Below are positions 1 through 6,551 of a DNA stretch of 6,582 nucleotides, one piece after another. The DNA is taken from the NCBI GenBank assembly GCA_046302815.1, contig JBKCHO010000144.1, positions 1 through 6,582 of the forward strand, in the 5' to 3' direction. This DNA is from JALRAP01 sp046302815 (GTDB taxonomy: Bacteria > Bacteroidota > Bacteroidia > AKYH767-A > OLB10). Below the pieces are notes generated by a model, which was given only the letters and a program-made list of their open reading frames with translations, had not been told where the DNA came from and did no database searches. Position numbers and translations under genes: made by a program. How positions within the stretch are numbered: position 1 is the first letter of the stretch; every line of letters starts with the position of its first letter.

Positions 1-3000
1 AGTCGATAACGAACACACGGTTTGGTGCGGATCCGAAGGTTCCGTAAGTGATACCACCTGCTTGGGCATTCAAGTCTTCCCATGCCAGCGCAATCACATT
101 ATTAGGAGCCGATGTATTGGGCAAAGATTGTCCAGAGCAGCAACCAGAACCTGGGGCTGCATCAAAACTCATGAAACCATTGGTGGAGATATATACATTA
201 CTATAGGTGTTGCCATAGAATGAAAAGTTGAATGGCATTGGAATGGCACCGCTTACAACATCATCCCCGGAAGGGCCTGCTGAACCTGTGATAGCCAGCG
301 GAGCATAACTAATGGGTGAACCAACATAGGTGCCACCGGGCAATCCAGGAATCAACTGCGAAGTCAAGTTCACAGGTGTGCCAGGACAGGTCAATACGGT
401 TGGAGACAAAGCCGATGTAGCAACCGGACCTCCGATAATGTTCACGGTTTCAGAGGCAGAGGCAGTACACAATCCGCTACCAATGGTAACCGTGTAGGTA
501 GTGTTGGCAAGTGGAGATACCGTAATGGATTGGGTATTGGCAAGGTTACTCCAAGAATAAGGACCGGATACGGTTCCGCTGGCGGAAAGGGTTACCGATG
601 CACCACGGCAGATGCTGGAGCCGGTGGATGTCAAGCTAACCGTTGGAGCGCTCACCACAATATTGAATGGATCCGAATAAGTAGGAGGAACACAACCTTG
701 TCCGGTGAATTTCACACGCAAGAATGCATTCAACGGACCATTGGCAGTTAAGCTTTGATTGGCACTGGTAGCGTTGGTGATGGTCAACCAGTTGATGTTA
801 TCCGCAGAATATTCCCATTGTATTGCTCCAACATATCCGGCACCCACGGCAAAGTTCAAAGGGTTGTTGAAACCGGCAGGAGAACAGATACCAGTGGCAG
901 GACCGCTGATATTGGTTGCAACAGGAACAATGGTTGGACCAGGGATGAAGTTCACCACATAGTCTTCAACCTCGCCATAGGAGTTCGCACCACAAGGAGT
1001 GATGTTGGCGCCACTGGTAGCATATTGGCTGCGTACACGCATACGGTGCTGACCAAGTGGTGAGCCACAGTTAAGAGCAATAGGGAAGGTAAAGGGAGCA
1101 CCCAGCACATTCTGTTGGCCTGATCCTGGAATTGTTCCATTGGTGAAACCTACACGCTCACTGCTTGCGAACACGCCATCGTCGTTGGCATCAATCCAAA
1201 CTGCATAACCTTGAGAATAGAAATCTGCTTGAACGGTGAAGTTGTAGGTGTATCCCTGCATTAAGTTGGCAGGGGTGAGTGATGTGTAATTGCTGTAGCC
1301 GGTAGTTCCACCGGGGCAAGCAGAGAAGGTGGTGTTGCTGAACAACACGGCTCCTGAAAGCTGGTCAGCAATCGATACACTACCGATTACATCAAAGTCG
1401 GTACAACCAAATGTGGATGGAGGAATACAGTAGCACAATGTGTTGCTTGCAGTGTAAGTTCTGGCTTGGCAACCATTGGGTGCAACACCTACTGGAGTGA
1501 GTTCCCAAGTGTGAGTTCCAGCCAGGGCTACAGTGTAAGTTGTAGCGGTGATGTTGGATGCATACAAGCTGCCATCAATGTACAAGTCCCATGCAGCATA
1601 CGGAGCTTGAGCAGCCCATGAAAGTTCAACATTTTTACAGTTGCTCGAGAATCCGTTGGCTGGTGAGAAGTTCTTGGCTACAATGGTAGGATATACCGCA
1701 ACATTACCTGCTGGGTCGGTGTTGCTTGGAGCAGCTGGAGTGATACCGAATGTAACATTTTCATAGGTGGCATCCAAAACATCGTTGCAACCGGTTACAC
1801 CAGCAGCTACATCATAAACCAACCAGAAGAAGTTGTCACCTGGTAACAAATTCTGAGATCCGGTGAAGATGAATGTTCCGTTGGGGTTGGCTATCGAAGA
1901 GCCGTATTGGGTTGTGGTGGAGAAAGTGGCTCCATTCGCTCCGGTGTAATAGAGCTTGGCGTTAGTTATGAAACCGGTGTTGGTGGTTCCGTTTGTGGTG
2001 AAAGTAAGTGAGCTGGGGTTTAACGGATTTACAACACCAGCGGTGTTTACATTAACACGAAGAATTTGAACATTTCCGTAGCTGGCTGCAGCTGGAACCG
2101 TTTGCTGTTGTGCATTGGTGAAGTTGAATGTCATAGGAGCTGGAGCCTCGATACTAACGAGATAATCTTCCGTTTCTCCCCAAGTGTATGTGCCACAAGC
2201 GTTGACAGTGGACGACTCCACATTCACAACGCGCATGCGGGTTAATCCTACCAACGCATTTGCTGGGATGGCAACCGTGCCCGTGGCTGTGTGGTTACCC
2301 GAAGTGAGCGGACCATCCAACACCAATTCCGCAGCATCAAAAGAGCCACTTTGGTTGAAGTCGATCCACATGCGTGATTTGTTGCTGTATTGTCCACCAC
2401 AACTGGTCATGGTAACCGATGCTGGGTAGGATGCGCCGAGCATGAGTGAAGGTGCGGTTACGGATGTAGTGAAGTTAGAGTATTGGGAGGCAATAGAACC
2501 TGGGCCGGGAGCCACAACACCGCATGAGGATGAATTATTCAATGTTCCAATAGACACATTTGAAATGTCTTCATCAGCTGTAGAGGTAGCATTGGATGCG
2601 CAGTAGCAGTTAAGAAATGGTGTTTGTGACACGCTAACCACATTGGAGTGCGCAGATTGACCACTGTTCGTACAAGTGGAAACCAACTTGTAGGAAGAAG
2701 CTACGGATTGAGTAACCGAAGCAGAGCTGGTGGTGGCTCCTGTGATATTGGACCATGTGGTACCACCGTTGGTAGAAACTTGCCATTGATAGGACATGCC
2801 ACTGGCGGATGTGATTCCTGTGGCGGATAGACTGAATGGTGAACTTGCACATGCTGATCCTACGCTGGCCGATGCAGTTCCACCGTTGGGTGTACCTGAA
2901 CAGGCGGCACCACCGGTCATGGTCAACTGAAGTTGAGCACGAGTGGTGGTATTGCTGCTGTTGGCTGTGGGAGGCGCAGCAGGGCTTGGATTGACAGCAT

Positions 3001-3565
3001 CACTGTAATATAGGATACTGCGTGGTCCAGCAGCTGCTGTGGTGGTAAACGAACGCCATGCAGCGGTACAGCTGTAGCTAGGAGTATTTTCATCAACCGC
3101 TACTACCAGGTTTCCGCCGGTCCATGTAAAGGGAGTTGTAAGAGTCAAGGTCAACCAAGTTCCTGCAACTGGAGTAGGGATATTACCGTTGAAAACAGAA
3201 GTGAGGTTGGCAGTTGAGATCCAACCAGTGGTACCTGTGAAGTTGTTCAAGGCGGTGTTGCCTAAATAAACATTCCAGTTGTTCCATAATGCGAAGCTTG
3301 TACCTCCGCTATTGTAAAAGAACTTAACCTGGGTGATTTGGCCTCCAGGAATGGCTCCACCTGCGGTTAACTCAGCCGCAGTGTAAATCTGCTGGCTGTA
3401 GTTATACCCATAACAGGTGTAGATAGGGTAGAAGCTGGATGTGGTGGTGCCAGATCCGATTGTTACTGTTGTTTGTGCAGAAGCCAGGTTCAAAGAAAGA
3501 ACCATCATCGCCAAACACAGCACCCACTTGGTAATCGCTTGTGTGATGTTGTTTGTTTGTTTCAT
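1..3565 (-). CDS. Large secreted mosaic surface protein (GEVED, BNR-associated, Ig-like and nidogen-like modules), 3' end outside window
   Basis: One uninterrupted minus-strand frame starts at 3565 and leaves the window after residue 1188. Residues 1-30 form a Sec signal peptide (KQ/K n-region, hydrophobic core, cleavage after ASA-30). Approximate modules in order: N-terminal beta-rich domain 32-216; Ig-like 220-313 (motif SYQWQVS); Cys-rich GEVED module 320-471, starting C-Y-C (320-322) and ending GETEDY (463-468); a domain resembling BNR_assoc_N (Pfam, neuraminidase N-terminal type) 478-607, with LYYTG and the FFWLVYDV strand; FN3/Ig-like 620-705; second GEVED module 711-872, again C-Y-C (711-713) and canonical GEVEDY (864-869); Ig-like 875-970 and 974-1043; nidogen-like segment about 1083-1188 (FYGN, STNGF, vicinal Cys, PNN). 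Both GEVED modules carry an EF-hand-like loop (402-413 and 792-803). No catalytic domain is visible. Proteins of this make-up in Bacteroidota are usually T9SS-exported adhesins or cell-surface proteins; that role is inferred. The sorting tail and any catalytic part would lie beyond base 1. The start is chosen because it directly precedes the signal peptide. Confidence 0.93.
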   Translation of the reverse strand, partial: MKQTNNITQAITKWVLCLAMMVLSLNLASAQTTVTIGSGTTTSSFYPIYTCYGYNYSQQIYTAAELTAGGAIPGGQITQVKFFYNSGGTSFALWNNWNVYLGNTALNNFTGTTGWISTANLTSVFNGNIPTPVAGTWLTLTLTTPFTWTGGNLVVAVDENTPSYSCTAAWRSFTTTAAAGPRSILYYSDAVNPSPAAPPTANSSNTTTRAQLQLTMTGGAACSGTPNGGTASASVGSACASSPFSLSATGITSASGMSYQWQVSTNGGTTWSNITGATTSSASVTQSVASSYKLVSTCTNSGQSAHSNVVSVSQTPFLNCYCASNATSTADEDISNVSIGTLNNSSSCGVVAPGPGSIASQYSNFTTSVTAPSLMLGASYPASVTMTSCGGQYSNKSRMWIDFNQSGSFDAAELVLDGPLTSGNHTATGTVAIPANALVGLTRMRVVNVESSTVNACGTYTWGETEDYLVSIEAPAPMTFNFTNAQQQTVPAAASYGNVQILRVNVNTAGVVNPLNPSSLTFTTNGTTNTGFITNAKLYYTGANGATFSTTTQYGSSIANPNGTFIFTGSQNLLPGDNFFWLVYDVAAGVTGCNDVLDATYENVTFGITPAAPSNTDPAGNVAVYPTIVAKNFSPANGFSSNCKNVELSWAAQAPYAAWDLYIDGSLYASNITATTYTVALAGTHTWELTPVGVAPNGCQARTYTASNTLCYCIPPSTFGCTDFDVIGSVSIADQLSGAVLFSNTTFSACPGGTTGYSNYTSLTPANLMQGYTYNFTVQADFYSQGYAVWIDANDDGVFASSERVGFTNGTIPGSGQQNVLGAPFTFPIALNCGSPLGQHRMRVRSQYATSGANITPCGANSYGEVEDYVVNFIPGPTIVPVATNISGPATGICSPAGFNNPLNFAVGAGYVGAIQWEYSADNINWLTITNATSANQSLTANGPLNAFLRVKFTGQGCVPPTYSDPFNIVVSAPTVSLTSTGSSICRGASVTLSASGTVSGPYSWSNLANTQSITVSPLANTTYTVTIGSGLCTASASETVNIIGGPVATSALSPTVLTCPGTPVNLTSQLIPGLPGGTYVGSPISYAPLAITGSAGPSGDDVVSGAIPMPFNFSFYGNTYSNVYISTNGFMSFDAAPGSGCCSGQSLPNTSAPNNVIALAWEDLNAQAGGITYGTFGSAPNRVFVID

Positions 3566-3591
3566 TTTTTTGGTGGTTTTGATTTTTCTAA
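3566..3591 (-). promoter_or_regulatory. A-rich translation leader of the mosaic protein gene
   Basis: On the minus strand the bases just before the ATG are almost all A with a few C, including six A directly at the start codon and another A run about 20 bases upstream. There is no Shine-Dalgarno sequence. Bacteroidota ribosomes are known to rely on A-rich, unstructured leaders rather than on anti-SD pairing, so this supports the start at 3565 and suggests strong initiation. The strength is inference. Confidence 0.45.
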
Positions 3592-3616
3592 TGCTGATTG
3601 GGGTTGATATAATGAA

Positions 3617-3638
3617 CCTTTGAAACAAGTTACAAAGG
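3617..3638 (-). other. Inverted repeat in the gap before the mosaic protein gene (weak terminator or attenuator candidate)
   Basis: A perfect 6-bp dyad, CCTTTG and CAAAGG, is separated by 10 bases. It lies 15 bases after the stop codon of the 146-residue protein and 51 bases before the ATG of the mosaic protein gene. In the minus direction it is followed by TTCATTATA rather than a clean T run, so it is at best a leaky terminator. It could also be an mRNA-end stabiliser or chance. I see no good -33/-7 promoter in this 87-base gap, so the mosaic gene may depend on read-through. Confidence 0.3.
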
Positions 3639-3652
3639 CGATGGACAAGGGG

Positions 3653-4093
3653 TTATTTGGCAGGGGCCGCCTTGAATCCTGGGGTTTGGTTTTCCTCCAA
3701 TTTGGCGTTCTGTTGATTATTGATAACATGTATTTTGGCTCGCTCAAACGAGTTGCCTTTACGGACTAGCTCGTCGATTTGTTTGAAAAGGTTGTTCAGA
3801 GCTATGGACTCCTGCTCCAGTAGTTTCAGGTCGGAGGCACTCATCTTTTCAACCTGGGTAAGGTCGTTTTGTATGTACCAAATATTAATGGCTCTCAGGA
3901 TATCTTTGTCCTCGGGACTCAATTTGTAGAGTCTAAGTAAAGCACCATCCGTATTTTTTTCCAGGTAAACCTGAACGGGATCAGTTCCTGCGTCAGATAC
4001 GCTGTTCTGGGCCGAGGCCTGCACAGAAAACAACATGATGACAATTGCAGTAGCCAGTTGTTGTAGTTTTCTGAATGTTTTGGATTTTTCCAT
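3653..4093 (-). CDS. Small exported protein of unknown family, 146 residues
   Basis: I do not recognise the family. Residues 1-28 look like a Sec signal peptide: a charged start (MEKSKTFRK), hydrophobic core ATAIVIMLFSV, and cleavage after ASA-28. The mature part is about 118 residues, has no cysteine, and appears largely helical: amphipathic stretches at about 56-75 (SPEDKDILRAINIWYIQ) and 86-112 (ASDLKLLEQESIALNNLF onward). The end is Gln/Asn-rich, then Pro/Ala/Lys (TPGFKAAPAK). It has no lipobox cysteine, no further membrane segment and no T9SS sorting tail, so a soluble periplasmic location is likely (inference). An in-frame ATG at 4159 would add 22 residues ahead of the signal peptide; the start at 4093 is preferred because it puts the charged region and hydrophobic core in normal positions. 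It sits between two surface-protein genes, 118 bases after one and 87 before the other, which suggests joint expression but not a function. Confidence 0.8.
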   Translation of the reverse strand: MEKSKTFRKLQQLATAIVIMLFSVQASAQNSVSDAGTDPVQVYLEKNTDGALLRLYKLSPEDKDILRAINIWYIQNDLTQVEKMSASDLKLLEQESIALNNLFKQIDELVRKGNSFERAKIHVINNQQNAKLEENQTPGFKAAPAK

Positions 4094-4186
4094 AGTCTTT
4101 GGTAGTGAGTATTTTCTGTAATGAATTAAATGACCGAACCGTGCTGATTGTTCAAGCAAGGTATTTCCAATAGATATTGGGAAAGT

Positions 4187-4215
4187 TTGATTTTTGGTGA
4201 ATGTTCAAAAATCAA
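4187..4215 (-). terminator. Dyad containing the stop codon of the propeller gene (possible terminator or mRNA-end hairpin)
   Basis: A perfect 10-bp inverted repeat, TTGATTTTTG and CAAAAATCAA, has a 9-base loop. The TGA stop codon of the propeller gene (4212-4214) is inside the arm. The stem is AT-rich, and the following minus-strand bases (ACTTTCCC) are not a T run, so it is a poor classical terminator. It may instead be a 3'-end stabiliser, a partial attenuator between the propeller gene and the 146-residue gene, or a protein-binding dyad. The symmetry is seen; the function is inferred. Confidence 0.4.
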
Positions 4216-5939
4216 TGCTTAATGAACTGTTTGTTGGTGGTGAAACCATCATTGTGAACAACCAACAGATTATACAAACCTGAAGGCAGGCTGTTTAAGT
4301 CAATCGTTTGATAATTAGTTGTTTGGGTGGAGTTGTGGATGGTTTTTCCCGAGATGTCTGTGATTCGGATGAGCACCATTTCATCTATGGATCCGATATT
4401 AATTTGTTGTGATACAGGATTTTCGAACCAGATTCGACTTTCCTCAGTTTCTTGGTCATTCGATTGATCCATCCTGAAGCTGCCAGTTCCATCCATCGAA
4501 CTGATTTCCACTTTTTCTTGTTGGTGATTGGCATGGGTTTCAGCAATGTCGCGAATCCAGTAAATGGTGGTGTTTACATTGTCCAAAGCGATTCCAACAG
4601 AACGCTTGGATTGGTTGGAGGTTCCTTCGATAGGAGCCACATTCTCAATACGGGCACCACCTCGCGAAGAGAAATTGAACTTTACCAACCATCCCGCATC
4701 GAAGTTGAAACCAGCCGCATTTGCAGCGATGGTGCCTGTCATATACACATTACGACCGACGGAAGAGGCCATTCCGGTGATGGTAGCAGGACCCAATGAA
4801 GTGTATGGAGATGCAGGTGTTGGTGAATATCCGGACCGGCGGATGAATAGTCCGGTGCTTGGGTTGATTTGCTCCAGATAAACAACACTACCTGATGACC
4901 AAGCGACATTCACGGTGTTCAAATCTGGATTGCCTACGAAAAAGGCCCCGTCGTTCAAGGTGAAGTTGATGAAGTTTTCCCAGAGTTTTTTTCCATTCAC
5001 CGATGAGAATTTCATGGTTACGGCATCGAGACCGTGTTGAGCACTACCAACAGAGGAACCTGTGATATATACATTACCATCGGCACCAATGACGATGTGT
5101 TTGGCTATGTCATCGCCGGTAACGGTGCCGCAGTTGTCTAATTGCGACCAACGCAGTGCTCCTTGTGTTCCTGTTCCAGTTACCGAAGCCAGTGTGATTA
5201 ACTTGGTAGATCCAGGTGTGATGGCTTGTCTGTATCCAGCCAAATAGATATTTGAAGAAGCATCCAAGGCCATGGATGAGAAGTAATCAGGGTTGATGGT
5301 GAAATTAAAGTAAACGGTTGTTGCGCTTCCCGCTGCTGAGGCACGGATTATGCGGTAGCGAATAGCTCCTCCGGTACCGATACTTTTTACAAGAGCATAG
5401 GCTGTACCGGCACTGTTTACTTTCATATCAACACCGTAGTCGCTGCTGGTTGGATTGAATGTGTACGTCCAAACCGAGGCCAGGTTGGCGGTGAATTTGG
5501 AGATATTGACATCATATGAAGTCGCAGAATCACTGGTGTTGTATCCCACATACACATTACCTGTGGCGTCCAATTCCAAACCGAATGCACTGGAACGGTC
5601 GAAACCCGAAATCGTATGTACTCCAACATCTATGATTTGTGAATTCAACAACGAACCGGAGGGTTCATATTGCAATAACACCGTATAGCTGTTTGTTTGT
5701 CCGTTAGATATACCACCCGGATCCAAGTCCGAGGTTACATCAGACAAAATGTAAATGAAGCCGTTACTAGGATTCACCACTATTTTACGACCCTCGTTGG
5801 AGTAACCGTTGCTGGTGGTGTTTTGATACTTATCGTTCCAATTGAATGTGAACGGTAATGGTTGGGTTTGTGCAACCGCTGTTGTTATTCCAAAAAGGCC
5901 GAATAGGAACGCCAGAATAGATGGGTATTTTTTTATCAT
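4212..5939 (-). CDS. Secreted beta-propeller protein with T9SS type A sorting domain, 575 residues
   Basis: The gene is complete. Residues 1-23 are a signal peptide (MIKKYP, a Phe/Leu/Gly-rich core, cleavage after AVA-23). Residues 27-465 contain repeated strand motifs of the SBBP / beta-propeller kind (D-x-x-G-N-x-Y-x-x-G): 50-65, 120-133 (LDATGNVYVGY), 169-183, 222-236 (ALDASSNIYLAGY), 281-294 (GADGNVYITG), 387-402 and 449-464, with a less regular one at about 336-357. This fits a seven- or eight-bladed propeller. Residues 466-501 are a polar linker rich in Gln, Asp and Glu. Residues 502-575 match the T9SS type A sorting domain: FENPVSQQINI, the DISGK turn, then LPSGLYNLLV and a basic end (NKQFIKH). 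The family is exported by Sec and T9SS, and the tail is normally cut off on anchoring or release. No catalytic residues are recognisable, so a binding or structural role is inferred. There is no Shine-Dalgarno sequence before the ATG. It is the first gene of the leftward cluster. Confidence 0.93.
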   Translation of the reverse strand: MIKKYPSILAFLFGLFGITTAVAQTQPLPFTFNWNDKYQNTTSNGYSNEGRKIVVNPSNGFIYILSDVTSDLDPGGISNGQTNSYTVLLQYEPSGSLLNSQIIDVGVHTISGFDRSSAFGLELDATGNVYVGYNTSDSATSYDVNISKFTANLASVWTYTFNPTSSDYGVDMKVNSAGTAYALVKSIGTGGAIRYRIIRASAAGSATTVYFNFTINPDYFSSMALDASSNIYLAGYRQAITPGSTKLITLASVTGTGTQGALRWSQLDNCGTVTGDDIAKHIVIGADGNVYITGSSVGSAQHGLDAVTMKFSSVNGKKLWENFINFTLNDGAFFVGNPDLNTVNVAWSSGSVVYLEQINPSTGLFIRRSGYSPTPASPYTSLGPATITGMASSVGRNVYMTGTIAANAAGFNFDAGWLVKFNFSSRGGARIENVAPIEGTSNQSKRSVGIALDNVNTTIYWIRDIAETHANHQQEKVEISSMDGTGSFRMDQSNDQETEESRIWFENPVSQQINIGSIDEMVLIRITDISGKTIHNSTQTTNYQTIDLNSLPSGLYNLLVVHNDGFTTNKQFIKH

Positions 5940-6297
5940 GACAAGGTGGATTTAGTTTTCTTAATCGGGATGGGTTAATGGACTCGATTTTTAAAGATGT
6001 CTCTATAATTGTTGAAACACCATGGATCTTAGGCGAATCACAATCAATATTTGGTGAATGGTATTTTTTTGTGGGTGATTTTTGGAAAGAGTTGATTTCT
6101 AATTATTTCCAACCATCCAATTTAGTGAATTTTTATTCAAAACCAAACATAACCTTAACTTTTTTTAGATACAAGAGTACTTTACACGGTTATCATCATA
6201 TTGTTCATAACTCATTCTTTAGCTTGTTATAATTCCTTGAAAATGAATATGTGTAATTAAGCCTCAACGGAAACGGTGTTGGAAAGTCGGATGGGCT
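5940..6297. other. AT-rich intergenic region, 5' leader of the propeller gene
   Basis: About 360 bases without a supported gene. The left part (to about 6260) is clearly richer in A and T than the genes and holds the promoter candidate at 6144-6174, which implies a leader of about 200 bases before the ATG. Near the predicted transcription start is a small dyad (TGAAT, TTTT, ATTCA at 6126-6139). I see no tRNA, riboswitch fold or other RNA gene. From about 6261 to 6297 the composition shifts toward G and C, and the repeat region begins. Confidence 0.55.
6144..6174 (-). promoter_or_regulatory. Bacteroidetes-type promoter candidate for the propeller gene or cluster
   Basis: On the minus strand, TTG (6174-6172) is followed after 20 bases by TATGTTTG (6151-6144). 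This fits the known Bacteroidetes primary-sigma promoter, -33 TTG and -7 TAnnTTTG with about 17-23 bases between. Transcription would start near 6137-6139, leaving a leader of about 200 bases. I found no equally good match in front of the other two genes, so this may drive all three. The spacing and motif are seen; activity is inferred. Confidence 0.5.
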
Positions 6298-6360
6298 GGT
6301 CCAAGGTCATTGGTCATTGGTTATTAGTCCAAGGTCATTAGTCATTGGTCATTGGTCAAG
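6298..6360. repeat. Tandem heptamer array, nine units, with a 28-bp higher-order period
   Basis: Nine consecutive 7-bp units run in perfect phase, with consensus GGTCATT. The first and fifth units are GGTCCAA and AGTCCAA, so the first eight units form two 28-bp blocks, each a TCCAA-type heptamer followed by three TCATT-type heptamers. The ninth, GGTCAAG, looks like the start of a third block or a decayed edge. Heptamer arrays of this sort are known between genes in Bacteroidota and cyanobacteria (from memory). It lies between genes, so slippage would not alter a protein. Confidence 0.85.
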
Positions 6361-6368
6361 CGGAAAAT

Positions 6369-6386
6369 GGATCGAGCGGATCGAGC
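6369..6386. repeat. 9-bp tandem direct repeat
   Basis: GGATCGAGC occurs twice back to back, directly after the heptamer array. It is part of the repeat-rich stretch and has no recognised function. Confidence 0.6.
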
Positions 6387-6397
6387 AGATATACGCG

Positions 6398-6444
6398 GAT
6401 TGCTTTCAGCAACGGATATACTTTGATTGTTTTTAGCAACGGAT
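6398..6444. repeat. Degenerate direct repeat, two 20-bp copies with a 27-bp period
   Basis: The copies at 6398-6417 and 6425-6444 agree at 18 of 20 positions; both begin GATTG and end AGCAACGGAT. Together with nearby GCGGAT, ACGGAT and CCGCGG words they resemble the decayed 'CGCGGAT / ATCCGCG' intergenic repeats often seen in Bacteroidota genomes (from memory, not searched). Confidence 0.6.
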
Positions 6445-6551
6445 CAAAATTCGCGTTCCCGACAACTGATGAACACGGATTAAATCTTACATCATTGCTG
6501 AAGTCATCCGCGGTGGCTGAGTAAGCGTAGCGCATCGAAGCCAGCGAAACC
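6445..6551. other. Non-coding tail of the repeat region
   Basis: No gene is supported here. Fragments such as AACACGGATTAAAT, the palindrome CCGCGG (6508-6513), and GGTGGCTGAG (6512-6521) paired loosely with CGAAGCC (6536-6542) look like remains of dispersed Bacteroidota intergenic repeats. The last pair resembles the frequent GGCTGAG...TCGAAGCC element with extra bases inserted. This comparison is from memory, so confidence is low. Confidence 0.35.

Noticed and set aside
530..1140. Several 60-100 residue frames on both strands, for example 755-1063 plus
   Set aside because: They are other-frame shadows of the continuous mosaic-protein frame, which has signal peptide, domains and motifs in the correct phase at 3565, 2362, 2179, 1192 and 976.
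2634..2852. Minus-strand frame of 72 residues inside the mosaic gene
   Set aside because: It is in a different phase from the Ig-like domain encoded there and has no recognisable feature. There is no sign of a frameshift, since the main frame continues intact on both sides.
4094..4159. Longer start for the small exported protein (ATG at 4159, 168 residues)
   Set aside because: It would place 22 residues before the charged region of the signal peptide, which would be unusual; the ATG at 4093 gives a normal signal peptide.
4564..4881. Plus-strand frames of 105 and 115 residues opposite the propeller gene
   Set aside because: They are antisense shadows of the propeller gene, whose signal peptide, repeated blade motifs and sorting tail are clear.
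5978..6232. Plus-strand open frame of 84 residues
   Set aside because: It lies in AT-rich intergenic sequence, overlaps the promoter candidate on the other strand, opposes all genes, and shows no signal peptide, domain or coding-like composition.
6298..6360. CRISPR array
   Set aside because: The repeats are 7 bp and contiguous with no unique spacers, and no cas gene is present.
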